A DNA stretch of 6,624 nt from Deltaproteobacteria bacterium (GCA_016874895.1 VGSX01000201.1:1-6624), one strand, 5' to 3'; shown: positions 1 through 6,509, numbered from the stretch's first letter. The notes: generated by a model from the letters alone, not told the origin. Numbers and translations: made by a program.

Positions 1-233
1 TTCAGGGTAAAAAGGGTAAAAAAAGTCACAAGGTCTCTTATGACGGCATAATGCTATAAACACCCAAAATTTTTTAAACGTCATTGCAAAAACTATGGTT
101 ACCAGCAGATCATTAATTCCACCCTTGACCTCCGCCCTTAAAGATGTGGGTAAGGCTAAGCCCTGAAGGGAGAGAGGGGATAAGCGAAATGATATCAATA
201 TGATAAATAGTTGTGGGTAATGCCAACTTTCCA

Positions 234-268
234 CCCACTGACCACCGACCACCGACCACTGACCACTT
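234..268. repeat. heptamer tandem repeat, about 5 copies
   Basis: Five consecutive 7-nt units run CCCACTG, ACCACCG, ACCACCG, ACCACTG, ACCACTT. The consensus is ACCACYG; the first and last copies have one mismatch each. The period is not a problem for reading frames because no gene covers it. It resembles a small minisatellite-type array that could vary in copy number by slippage. No function is evident. Confidence 0.8.
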
Positions 269-272
269 GAAT

Positions 273-295
273 AAAGGGGGTTAGGGGGGGATTTT
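273..295. repeat. G-run element, candidate dispersed intergenic repeat
   Basis: The stretch is A3-G5-TTA-G7-A-TTTT, two runs of five and seven G separated by TTA and flanked by A and T tracts. Similar 'AAATCCCCC-TAA-CCCCCTTT' strings are familiar from intergenic regions of several bacterial phyla, so it is probably a dispersed repeat. That part is recollection, and only one copy lies in this window. The two G runs alone do not make a canonical four-run G-quadruplex. Confidence 0.35.
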
Positions 296-381
296 AATAA
301 GTTGCCAACTCGCCATCTCCCTAAGTCAACGGCATTGATCGTGCTCTCCGCCCTTTATCCTTAAAGTTTGGGCAGTAATAG

Positions 382-414
382 ACTGTAGGGGCGGGGTAAC
401 CCCGCCCCTACAGT
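382..414. repeat. perfect palindrome, copy A of a dispersed family
   Basis: Two perfect 16-nt arms (ACTGTAGGGGCGGGGT and its complement) flank a single central A. The core GTAGGGGCG...CGCCCCTAC is shared with the palindrome at 6538-6569, so the two are copies of one repeat family. There is no T-tract on either side, so an intrinsic terminator is unlikely. Such GC-rich, REP-like palindromes usually sit between genes, as this one does. Confidence 0.85.
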
Positions 415-714
415 GCCACCGCCTTCCCTCACATCCCCCCCTGTCGATCCAACCTCCGGGCCGGCGGCTGGGCTCCATCTATCCGCCAATATCCCGCCCT
501 TGCCATCACTATCTGTGTGAAATAAGGATTAAGGGGTCATTATTCGGACAATTCGGCTTTCTACCTTAATTTCCTATAAAAAATTTCGAAAATACTGCCA
601 GGGAGTCGATTTTCATACAATACTTAACTACTGTAAATCTTTACGAGACTGGCACTCTCGCACAAGACAGCATTTCCCGCATTATACCTAATCGGGTAAT
701 CAGAGAGGAAAATC

Positions 715-780
715 ATGGATTTCTTTGAGTTGGCACATACCTTGCTCAAATCAGTATTAGGTTTTTTTCCTGGTCCCTGA
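715..780 (+). CDS. possible 21-residue micro-ORF (leader or small protein)
   Basis: An ATG at 715 is preceded by a good Shine-Dalgarno (AGAGAGG, 6 nt spacing) and opens a frame of 21 codons ending in TGA at 778-780. The peptide begins MDFFELAHTLLKS and ends GFFPGP. It is hydrophobic with an amphipathic helical pattern and a Pro-Gly-Pro tail. No family is recognised. The case for reality rests on the ribosome binding site alone; against it, a sigma-54 promoter match (730-746) lies inside the frame. It could be a leader peptide, a small membrane-active peptide, or chance. If sigma-54 initiates near 757, that transcript would not carry this ORF's start. Confidence 0.25.
   Translation: MDFFELAHTLLKSVLGFFPGP
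730..746 (+). promoter_or_regulatory. sigma-54 (RpoN) -24/-12 promoter
   Basis: The sequence TTGGCACATACCTTGCT matches the sigma-54 consensus YTGGCACG-N4-TTGCW at every specified position except the G after TGGCAC (A here). The spacing between the GG (732-733) and the GC (744-745) is exactly 10 nt, as required. Transcription would begin around 756-758 on the plus strand, about 175 nt before the receiver-like gene at 932. Sigma-54 promoters need an enhancer-binding ATPase; no activator gene or clear upstream binding site lies in the window. An 8-bp inverted repeat (GCTCAAAT 744-751 / ATTTGAGC 799-806) straddles the start site. Confidence 0.6.
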
Positions 781-931
781 CAGGGCCGACTTTGGCTTAT
801 TTGAGCGGATAGTTCGATCACTCCCCGGGTTGCTCGGTTTATGATTACCTGCGCCTTAGGGTCGAAGGCTTGGCAGATATGAATGAAGTATGTTTTGGCT
901 CCGCCGGGCCTGGTGTGGCGGTGGACCGATG

Positions 932-1357
932 ATGTCCCCTGGGAAACAGACCGCCATCAGCCTTTTGGTGCTCAACGACAGTATTCGACAACATATGCTG
1001 GCCATCCTGGAGCGAAACAATTTTAAACCGGTGGTGATCTCCAATCCCAGCGAACTGGCCGCAGAACTCAAGGAACGCACCTGCCCCGTCATCTTCATCG
1101 ACTGGGAGGCCGAAACCCAGTATGGCCCGGCCATTATCATGAATATCAAGGCGGCCTGCCAGGAGGGCGGCATCATCTTCCTGTACGACAGAGAGCACCG
1201 CAATCTCATCCGGGAAGTCATGCAACTGGGGGTCTATGGCTGTATCCTGGCGCCTTACGATGAATGGGAAATCCTCACCATGGTCAAGCATCTGCTGGCC
1301 AAAAAACCCGTCAGAACCGACCGCCGCAAAAAAAACCCACGCCCTCCTGAACCATAA
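932..1357 (+). CDS. stand-alone receiver-like (CheY-fold) protein with degenerate phosphorylation site
   Basis: A 141-residue protein covering one response-regulator receiver domain and a basic tail, with no output domain. It follows the beta-alpha pattern of receivers: LLVLND near residues 11-16 (Asp16 in the acidic pocket, partner replaced by Asn15), VIFID with Asp57 at the phospho-acceptor position, IIFLYD near 81-86 where Thr/Ser is expected, and ILAPYDEWEIL near 105-115 where the conserved Lys-Pro should be (Ala107-Pro108). Loss of Thr and Lys suggests it does not signal by classical phosphorylation, though Asp57 remains. Start: ATG 932 has GGTGGA 6 nt upstream; ATG 929 is adjacent, and an in-frame ATG at 890 lacks a ribosome site and would add an unlikely 14-residue tail. 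A 17-codon ORF (879-932) overlaps the start. Likely transcribed from the sigma-54 promoter at 730-746. The partner is unknown. Confidence 0.72.
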   Translation: MSPGKQTAISLLVLNDSIRQHMLAILERNNFKPVVISNPSELAAELKERTCPVIFIDWEAETQYGPAIIMNIKAACQEGGIIFLYDREHRNLIREVMQLGVYGCILAPYDEWEILTMVKHLLAKKPVRTDRRKKNPRPPEP

Positions 1358-1379
1358 CTTTTCGAAACAAAATCCTCTC

Positions 1380-3590
1380 TCACAGGGTGAGGCGTCTGCC
1401 AAGAAGAGAAAAACGTTTTCTGGTCTTATCATTCTTAATACCTAGAATTAAAGCCTTTTTTGTACCCACCAGGACCACCAGTTTTTTCCCCCGGGTCACT
1501 GCCGTATAGATTAAATTCCGCTGCAGCAGCATATAGTGCTGGGTCACCAGGGGCACTACCACCGCGGGGTACTCCGATCCCTGGGACTTGTGGACTGAAA
1601 TGGCGTAGGCCAGGATAATTTCGTCGAGTTCGCTGAAATCATAGCTCACCGTGCGCCGGTCAAAGGCGATGACCACCTCCTGCATTTCGTCATCGATTTT
1701 AATTATCCGGCCGATGTCGCCATTGAACACCTCTTTGTCGTAGTTGTTCTTGATCTGCATCACCTTGTCATTGAGCTTGAACATTCGGCCGCCCCGGTCC
1801 AGTCCGGGGGCGGTGGGATTCAGCTCCTGCTGCAGGGCCTGGTTGAGGCTGGCGGCGCCGACGATGCCCCGGTGCATGGGGGTGAGGACTTGGATATCTT
1901 CCACCGGATCGAAGCCGAAGCGCTTGGGGATGCGCTCCTTGACCAATTCCAGGATGACCCGCTGCACCTCCTGGGGGTCCTGCTGTTCCAGGAAGAAAAA
2001 ATCCGCCAGTTTATCCGGCCCCGGCTGCCACAGGGGCAGGTCGCCCTGGTTGATGCGATGGGCGTTGACGATGATCAGGCTCTCCTGGGCCTGCCGGAAG
2101 ATGTCGGTGAGGGCGATGACGGGTATGGTCCCCGAGGCCATGAGGTCCCGAAAGACATTGCCCGGCCCCACCGAGGGGAGTTGATTGGCGTCGCCCACAA
2201 AAATAAGGGTGGCCCCCCGGGGCACGGCCTTGAGCAGGTGGTGCATGAGGAGGATGTCGATCATGGAGGCTTCGTCGATGATCAGCAGGTCGCAGGGCAG
2301 GGTGCGGCTCTCGGTGACCTGAAAACCGCCCTTCTGCTGGCTGTATTCCAGGAGCCGGTGGATGGTCTTGGCCTCCCCGCCGGTGACTTCGCTCATGCGT
2401 TTGGCGGCCCGGCCGGTGGGGGCGGCCATCATGACGTTGGCCCCCAGGCGGTTCCAGATCTTCAGGATGGCGTTAATGATGGTGGTCTTGCCGGTGCCCG
2501 GCCCGCCGGTGATGATGAGGACTTTTTGGCGCAAAGACATGGTGACCGCGGCGGCCTGCTGGGGGGCCAGGGTGAGGTGCAGCCGTTCCTGCACCCAGGT
2601 CAGGGCCTTTTCCGGCTCCACGAAGGGAAGCTGCTGCTGGGCCTGCAGCAGCACCTGGAGGCGTTTGGCCACCCCGGTTTCGGCCAGGTAATAGCCGGTG
2701 AGATACACGGCCCGCTGAGTCGGATCAGCCTCCGGCTCCGTTCTGTCTTCCACCATGATTTCCTGGCGGAAGGCCAGGCGGCTGAGGGCCTGCCCGATGA
2801 GCTCCTGGTCCACCTCGAGGATTTCCCGAGATTTTTCCAGCAGCGGGGCCAGGGGGTAATACACGTGCCCCTCCTGGCTCATGCTATGCAGGGTGTGAAG
2901 GAGGCCCGCCTCGAGACGGGCCGGGGTTTCTTTTTCAAACCCCAGTTTGGCGGCTATCCGGTCTGCGGTGAGGAAGCCGATGCCGAAAATATCCGCGGCC
3001 AACCGGTAGGGGTTCTCCTGCATGACGGTGACGGCCTGGGCGCCGTACTGTTTGAAAATTTTCGGGGCGTAGGCCGTGCTGATGCCGTGGGTCTGGAGGA
3101 ACAGCATCACCTCCCGGATCTGCTTCTGTTCCTCCCAGGCCCGACGGATCATTTCGATGCGTTTGGCGCCGATGCCCTCCACGGCAGCCAGACGCTGGAT
3201 ATCGGACTCGATGACTTCAAAGGTCTCGGGGCCGAATTGTCTGACAATGCGCTTGGCCATGACCGGCCCGATGCCCTTGATGAAGCCAGACCCGAGGTAT
3301 TTTTCCATGCCCGGCAGGGTGGCCGGGGCCAGGATTTCGTGATCCACGAACGTGAACTGTTCCCCGTACTTGGGGTGATTGCTCCACTCTCCTTTGAGGC
3401 GCAGTCTCTCCCCGGGCCTGGGGGCCATCATATGGCCCACGATGGTGGTCAACTGCCGCTGGCCTTTAACCTTGAGCTGGGCCACGGTAAAGCCGTTGTC
3501 TTCGTTGGAGAAGGTAATCCGTTCAAGCTGTCCCTGGAGTTCCACCACCATGATTCCTGCCGGTGCCTGGCGGGCCTGAAACCCGACCAT
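1380..3590 (-). CDS. recD2: RecD2-family (YrrC-like) 5'-3' DNA helicase
   Basis: A 736-residue superfamily 1B helicase, full length for RecD2, the RecD type found without RecBC and linked to DNA repair and replication-fork maintenance in the cytoplasm. In order: an N-terminal OB-like part (LQGQLERITFSNEDNGF, about 18-34); helix-hairpin-helix repeats (IKGIGPVMAKRI 104-115, VEGIGAKRIEMI 137-148, FGIGFLTADRIA 202-213); Walker A GGPGTGKTT 362-370; motif Ia APTGRAAKRM 390-399; Walker B IIDEAS 437-442; motif III GDANQLPSVGPG 466-477; FRQ 498-500; NGDIGR 623-628; and the C-terminal VHKSQGSEYP 666-675 with YTAVTR 695-700. All core motifs are intact. The start is uncertain: ATG 3590 has only a weak AAGAG, whereas in-frame ATG 3551 (residue 14) has AGGA 3 nt upstream and begins nearer the conserved region. 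Third gene after glmM and coaX. No terminator is obvious at its end. Confidence 0.96.
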   Translation of the reverse strand: MVGFQARQAPAGIMVVELQGQLERITFSNEDNGFTVAQLKVKGQRQLTTIVGHMMAPRPGERLRLKGEWSNHPKYGEQFTFVDHEILAPATLPGMEKYLGSGFIKGIGPVMAKRIVRQFGPETFEVIESDIQRLAAVEGIGAKRIEMIRRAWEEQKQIREVMLFLQTHGISTAYAPKIFKQYGAQAVTVMQENPYRLAADIFGIGFLTADRIAAKLGFEKETPARLEAGLLHTLHSMSQEGHVYYPLAPLLEKSREILEVDQELIGQALSRLAFRQEIMVEDRTEPEADPTQRAVYLTGYYLAETGVAKRLQVLLQAQQQLPFVEPEKALTWVQERLHLTLAPQQAAAVTMSLRQKVLIITGGPGTGKTTIINAILKIWNRLGANVMMAAPTGRAAKRMSEVTGGEAKTIHRLLEYSQQKGGFQVTESRTLPCDLLIIDEASMIDILLMHHLLKAVPRGATLIFVGDANQLPSVGPGNVFRDLMASGTIPVIALTDIFRQAQESLIIVNAHRINQGDLPLWQPGPDKLADFFFLEQQDPQEVQRVILELVKERIPKRFGFDPVEDIQVLTPMHRGIVGAASLNQALQQELNPTAPGLDRGGRMFKLNDKVMQIKNNYDKEVFNGDIGRIIKIDDEMQEVVIAFDRRTVSYDFSELDEIILAYAISVHKSQGSEYPAVVVPLVTQHYMLLQRNLIYTAVTRGKKLVVLVGTKKALILGIKNDKTRKRFSLLGRRLTL

Positions 3591-3644
3591 AAGTTTTCTC
3601 TTAAGCTTTGCGCCCGTGTCCTGCTGTTAGCCGAAGGTCCTTGG

Positions 3645-4424
3645 TTATTCTTTTCTGCCTCGATTGCGATAATAAATAATCCTCAAGCCCTCGAGGGTTA
3701 AAAATTCATCCACCTGGTCGATGGTTTGGGCTTCGGAAGCGATGAGACAGGCAAGGCCGCCGGTGGCGATGACCTTCAGGGGTTCCCGCAGGGCCTCTTT
3801 GATGCGCCGGACAATGCCGTCCACCAGGCCGGCATAGCCGTAAATGATGCCGGCGTTCATACTGCTGATGGTGTCTTTGGCAATGACATTTCTGGGCTTG
3901 CTGAAGATTTCCACCCGGGGGAGTTTCGAGGCTCTTTGAAACAGGGCTTCGCAGGAGATCATGACGCCCGGGGCGATGAGCCCGCCCAGATATTCTCCCT
4001 GGGGAGACACAACGTCAAAGGTGGTGGCGGTGCCGAAATCCACCACGACCACCGGACCTTTAACCTGTTCATAGGCGGCCACGGCATTGACGATGCGGTC
4101 GGCTCCCACCTCCTTGGGATTGTCATAGTAGATGGGCATGCCGGTTTTGATGCCCGGCCCCACCAGGAGCGGTTTGACCTGTAAATAGCGGCGGCAGAAT
4201 TTGTCCAGGGTATTGATCATGGGCGGCACCACGCAGGAGATGGCCGCATCCGTCCCCACCTCCAGGGACAGATTCTGCGACTGAAACAGATTGCGCAAGA
4301 GGACGCCGTACTCGTCCGCGGTGGTTTCTTTTTCGGTGCGGATGCGCCAGTCGCTGATGAGCCTGTGGTTTTCATAAACCCCGATCACCGTGTTGGTGTT
4401 GCCGATATCCATAACGATGAGCAA
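3645..4424 (-). CDS. coaX: type III pantothenate kinase
   Basis: A 259-residue enzyme of the ASKHA fold that phosphorylates pantothenate with ATP, the first committed step of coenzyme A synthesis; type III enzymes are typically insensitive to CoA feedback. Visible motifs: the N-terminal phosphate loop DIGNTNT (6-12), GADR (107-110, containing the expected catalytic Asp109), DFGTATTFD (129-137), GGLIAPG (147-153), TGG (221-223, nucleotide binding), and the typical C-terminal LTLEGLRIIYYRN. The length is normal for the family. The start is TTG at 4424, supported by AGGAGG 8 nt upstream and by a conserved-looking N-terminus; the next ATG (residue 5) would cut into the strand before the phosphate loop. 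It begins 26 nt after the glmM stop and lies upstream of recD2, consistent with one transcript. Confidence 0.97.
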   Translation of the reverse strand: MLIVMDIGNTNTVIGVYENHRLISDWRIRTEKETTADEYGVLLRNLFQSQNLSLEVGTDAAISCVVPPMINTLDKFCRRYLQVKPLLVGPGIKTGMPIYYDNPKEVGADRIVNAVAAYEQVKGPVVVVDFGTATTFDVVSPQGEYLGGLIAPGVMISCEALFQRASKLPRVEIFSKPRNVIAKDTISSMNAGIIYGYAGLVDGIVRRIKEALREPLKVIATGGLACLIASEAQTIDQVDEFLTLEGLRIIYYRNRGRKE

Positions 4425-4432
4425 CGGATGGC

Positions 4433-4438
4433 CCTCCT
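4433..4438 (-). promoter_or_regulatory. strong Shine-Dalgarno deciding the TTG start of coaX
   Basis: On the minus strand AGGAGG lies 8 nt before the TTG codon at 4424-4422. No ATG or GTG with comparable support is near; the ATG 12 nt further into the gene would be 20 nt from this site. The site lies in the 26-nt glmM-coaX spacer, so coaX can be initiated independently on a shared mRNA. Confidence 0.8.
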
Positions 4439-4450
4439 CGCATTAGGGTT

Positions 4451-5809
4451 TTAATTTCCAAGTCCCAGGTGGGTTTCGATGAGATCGGCTATTTCTTGGG
4501 CAATGGCCTCCACTTCGGCCGCGTCTTCCCCTTCGCACATGACCCGCAGTTTGGGCTCGGTCCCGGAATAACGGATGAGCAGCCGCCCCCGGTCGTTTAA
4601 TTTCTTTTCCGCGGCTCGAATACACTGATAGACGGGAGGGATATCCTGCAAGTCCTTTTTTTCCCTGACTCTGACATTGATGAGAGTCTGGGGATAGACT
4701 TCCATGACCTGAGTTAAGTCGGCCAGGGTCCTCCCGGTCCGCTGGATGATGGCCAGCAGTTGCAGGGCGCTCAGAGTGCCGTCGCCGGTGGTGATATGAT
4801 CCAGAAAGATGAGATGGCCGGATTGTTCGCCGCCAAGATTAAAACCGCCCTGGAGCATACGTTCGATGACGTAGCGGTCCCCCACCTGGGTCCGGAGCAG
4901 GCGGCCCCCCAGTCGTTTCAGGGCCACTTCCAGTCCCATATTACTCATGACCGTGGCCACCACGGTTTTTTTCCGCAGACTGTTCGACTCCAGCATATAT
5001 TTAGCGCACACAGCCATGATGTGGTCGCCGTCCACCAGATTGCCCTGATGGTCCACGAAAAGGACCCGGTCGCCGTCTCCGTCCAGGGCGATACCCAGGT
5101 CCGCGTCATGGCGTCGCACCAGGTGCTGCAGGGTGGTGGGATAGGTGGAGCCGCATTGGCGGTTAATGTTGCGGCCATTGGGCCGGACCCCGAAAGGGAT
5201 GACCTCGGCTCCGAGCTCGGTTAACACCGCCGGAGTCACCTTATACGTGGCCCCATGGGCGCAATCCACCGCGATTTTGAGGCCTTCCAGGGTTAAATCC
5301 TTGGGGAAGGTGCTTTTCAGAAAAGAAATGTACCGGCCGGCTGCGTCATCGATGCGCACGGCCTGACCCACCTCGGTGGGGGGGCAGGTGCAGCGGCCCA
5401 CGTCCTCCTGGAACATGAGGCTTTCCATGCGCTCTTCCACTTCGTCGGGCAACTTCAGGCCGACGCCGGAGAAAATCTTGATGCCGTTGTCCTGGTAGGG
5501 ATTATGCGAGGCCGAGATGACGACGCCGGCATCGGCTCGCATGGAAGTAGTGATAAAGGCAATGCCCGGGGTGGGCAATGGGCCCACCAGCATGACATCC
5601 ACCCCCATGGCGCAGATGCCTGAAACCATGGCATACTCCAGCATATAACCCGACAGGCGGGTGTCTTTGCCCACCACCACGCGCCCGCCGCGATGATCGG
5701 TCTTGATCACATACCCGATGGTTTGCCCCAGTTTTAAGGCGATATCGGCGGTCATGGGGTATTCATTGGCCACACCCCGGATACCGTCGGTGCCGAACAA
5801 CTTTCTCAT
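4451..5809 (-). CDS. glmM: phosphoglucosamine mutase
   Basis: A 452-residue alpha-D-phosphohexomutase that converts glucosamine-6-phosphate to glucosamine-1-phosphate, the precursor step to UDP-GlcNAc for peptidoglycan and lipopolysaccharide. Motifs, numbered from the chosen start: MRKLFGTDGIRG at the N-terminus, active-site loop ISASHNP with phospho-Ser101, Mg-binding DGDGDR (243-248), sugar-binding GEQSGH (327-332), and the phosphate-binding RYSGTEPKLR (413-422). All catalytic residues are present and the length is usual for the family. The frame is open 23 codons further upstream to an ATG at 5878, but that extension is AT-rich and not family-like, whereas ATG 5809 gives the canonical N-terminus and has AGGTGG about 9 nt before it. 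First gene of the glmM-coaX-recD2 run. The folP/cdaA neighbours often found before glmM are absent here. Confidence 0.97.
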   Translation of the reverse strand: MRKLFGTDGIRGVANEYPMTADIALKLGQTIGYVIKTDHRGGRVVVGKDTRLSGYMLEYAMVSGICAMGVDVMLVGPLPTPGIAFITTSMRADAGVVISASHNPYQDNGIKIFSGVGLKLPDEVEERMESLMFQEDVGRCTCPPTEVGQAVRIDDAAGRYISFLKSTFPKDLTLEGLKIAVDCAHGATYKVTPAVLTELGAEVIPFGVRPNGRNINRQCGSTYPTTLQHLVRRHDADLGIALDGDGDRVLFVDHQGNLVDGDHIMAVCAKYMLESNSLRKKTVVATVMSNMGLEVALKRLGGRLLRTQVGDRYVIERMLQGGFNLGGEQSGHLIFLDHITTGDGTLSALQLLAIIQRTGRTLADLTQVMEVYPQTLINVRVREKKDLQDIPPVYQCIRAAEKKLNDRGRLLIRYSGTEPKLRVMCEGEDAAEVEAIAQEIADLIETHLGLGN

Positions 5810-6118
5810 AGCACTTTCCACCTGCGAAAAAAATTGAAGGAGAGCTGAATGAGGCTTATATACCAAAAAAATAAGCAAGACGGAGCGGCTTAATATAACT
5901 TGCAGCTACTCCATCGTCTTTTTATAATGAATGATCACTGAGGCACATGCAAAATTCATTTTTTCCCTTCCATGTCATTCTGAGCGAAGCGAAGAATCTA
6001 ATGTCATCAAGGAGTTAAGATCCTTCACTTCGTTCAGGATGACAAAAACAGCTATTTTGCAAGAGCCTTCATTATTACGAAATTATGCGGGTTTTTTGAC
6101 CCCGCTGGGGAAAAAATT
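5810..6118. other. divergent intergenic region between glmM and a small membrane-protein gene
   Basis: This gap must supply the promoter for the minus-strand glmM cluster and probably one for the plus-strand gene at 6119. Positions 5840-5935 are AT-rich with several -10-like strings on the minus strand (TATATA, TATATT, TATAAA), but none has a well spaced -35, so I do not name a promoter. A MITE-like inverted repeat occupies 5948-6061. A short potential hairpin (GCGGG 6087-6091 / CCCGC 6101-6105) lies just before the GGGGA that would serve as ribosome site for the small gene. A 68-codon open frame at 5931-6137 is a translation of the repeat, not a gene. Confidence 0.6.
5948..6061. repeat. MITE-like dispersed inverted-repeat element, about 114 bp
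   Basis: Outer 8-bp inverted repeats TGCAAAAT (5948-5955) and ATTTTGCA (6054-6061) bracket an inner pair of 26-nt arms, 5974-5999 and 6018-6043, that match at 22 of 26 positions across an 18-nt spacer. All four differences are transitions. The inner arms belong to the widespread intergenic 'GTCATTCTGAGCGAAGCGAA' type of repeat, known to produce spurious 'CHSERSEES' peptides when translated. I see no clear target-site duplication and no transposase, so mobility would depend on another element. Confidence 0.75.
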
Positions 6119-6322
6119 ATGGAATTATCGCATTTAGGGTCATTGATCGCGCTCATCGGCATGATCCTGCTGCTGTTTATCAATCTGAAACGCCAAGCCG
6201 CCCGGCGGCGCAAGGTGTGGACCAGGACCGATGTGGCGCTGCAAAAATGGGGTTCTCTGGCGGCTTACGCCCTGATTGCCCTGGGTCTCATGCTGTTATT
6301 CCGCCGCACCGGGACTCATTGA
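6119..6322 (+). CDS. small two-helix membrane protein, unknown function
   Basis: A 67-residue protein with two hydrophobic segments, about residues 7-23 (GSLIALIGMILLLFINL) and 44-61 (WGSLAAYALIALGLMLLF), joined by a strongly basic loop (KRQAARRRK, 24-32). The positive-inside rule puts that loop in the cytoplasm and both ends outside, although RR after the second helix weakens the prediction. There is no signal-peptidase site and no catalytic motif. Third codon positions are GC-rich like the neighbouring genes, which supports a real gene. The start ATG 6119 has only a weak GGGGA 7-8 nt upstream, within reach of a small hairpin. It is transcribed away from glmM. I do not recognise the family. 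Confidence 0.65.
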   Translation: MELSHLGSLIALIGMILLLFINLKRQAARRRKVWTRTDVALQKWGSLAAYALIALGLMLLFRRTGTH

Positions 6323-6448
6323 CCTATTGCTCGGCCGAGCCCGCACGAGGTAGTTTACCGCCGTCTTGAGCTCCTGCCAGGGGGGCTCGGACGGGCCCCA
6401 CCCATAGGGAACCGGCCGCCCCGGGGAGCAGGGCTGGCGTCGTTTAGT
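6296..6448 (-). pseudogene. start-less open frame, possible gene remnant
   Basis: Fifty sense codons are open on the minus strand between TAG (6449-6451) and TAA (6296-6298), with no ATG or TTG near the beginning; the first GTG comes at 6346. The peptide includes PVPYGWGPSEPPWQELKTAV followed by NYLVRARPSN, reads like protein, and has mostly G or C in the third position. It sits in a GC-rich island between AT-rich flanks and overlaps the 3' end of the small membrane gene by 27 nt. It may be the eroded C-terminus of a lost gene, or chance openness in GC-rich DNA. I do not recognise the family. Confidence 0.22.
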
Positions 6449-6509
6449 CTAATATTCATCCGGAAACTACGGTGATCCCCTTAGGAACTCAGATGGAAAA
6501 ACGAAAATC

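Larger units (their letters stand above)
1..714. other. repeat-rich intergenic region without recognisable genes
   Basis: No frame here gives a convincing protein on either strand. Visible contents are AT-rich sequence at 1-120, two copies of the 9-mer TGTGGGTAA (145-153 and 212-220), a heptamer array (234-268), a G-run repeat (273-295), a perfect palindrome (382-414), and an AT-rich stretch from about 540 to 700 leading into the sigma-54 site and micro-ORF downstream. A 65-codon minus-strand open frame at 624-821 has no family resemblance and looks accidental. No tRNA or rRNA pattern was seen. The region may hold upstream activator sites for the sigma-54 promoter at 730-746, but I could not identify a paired binding site. 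Confidence 0.6.

Noticed and set aside
382..414. Palindrome pair as a CRISPR array
   Set aside because: There are only two distant copies, no regular spacers and no cas genes.
651..664. Second sigma-54-like string, TGGCAC followed by CGCA
   Set aside because: The GG to GC distance is 7 nt instead of 10, and the TTGC element is missing.
624..821. 65-codon minus-strand open frame
   Set aside because: No ribosome site, no family resemblance, and it covers the sigma-54 site and micro-ORF on the other strand.
1375..1425. Possible bidirectional terminator at the recD2/receiver gene convergence
   Set aside because: CTCAC/GTGAG (1379-1391) and AGAAAA/TTTTCT stems are short or AT-rich, lie inside the recD2 coding end, and lack a following T-tract.
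845..1432. 195-codon minus-strand open frame
   Set aside because: It is longer than the plus-strand gene it opposes, but only the plus-strand protein shows a receiver pattern; this one has no recognisable motif and runs into the 3' end of recD2.
1872..3701. 609-codon open frame on the plus strand
   Set aside because: It lies antisense to recD2, whose helicase motifs are all intact. The translation is rich in Gly, His and Asp, as expected for a mirror of GC-rich codons, and shows no domain.
6087..6118. CCCCGCTGGGG hairpin as a terminator
   Set aside because: The 4-bp stem is followed by A residues on the plus strand and by TC-A6 on the minus strand, so neither direction has the T-tract an intrinsic terminator needs.
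5931..6137. 68-codon open frame with a CHSERSEES-type peptide
   Set aside because: This is the known spurious translation of the GTCATTCTGAGCGAAG repeat, not a gene.
6323..6450. Structured RNA such as RNase P (GGTAAAC and AGCAATAGG strings on the minus strand)
   Set aside because: These strings resemble part of rnpB, but the surrounding conserved core is absent, so the match is not supported.
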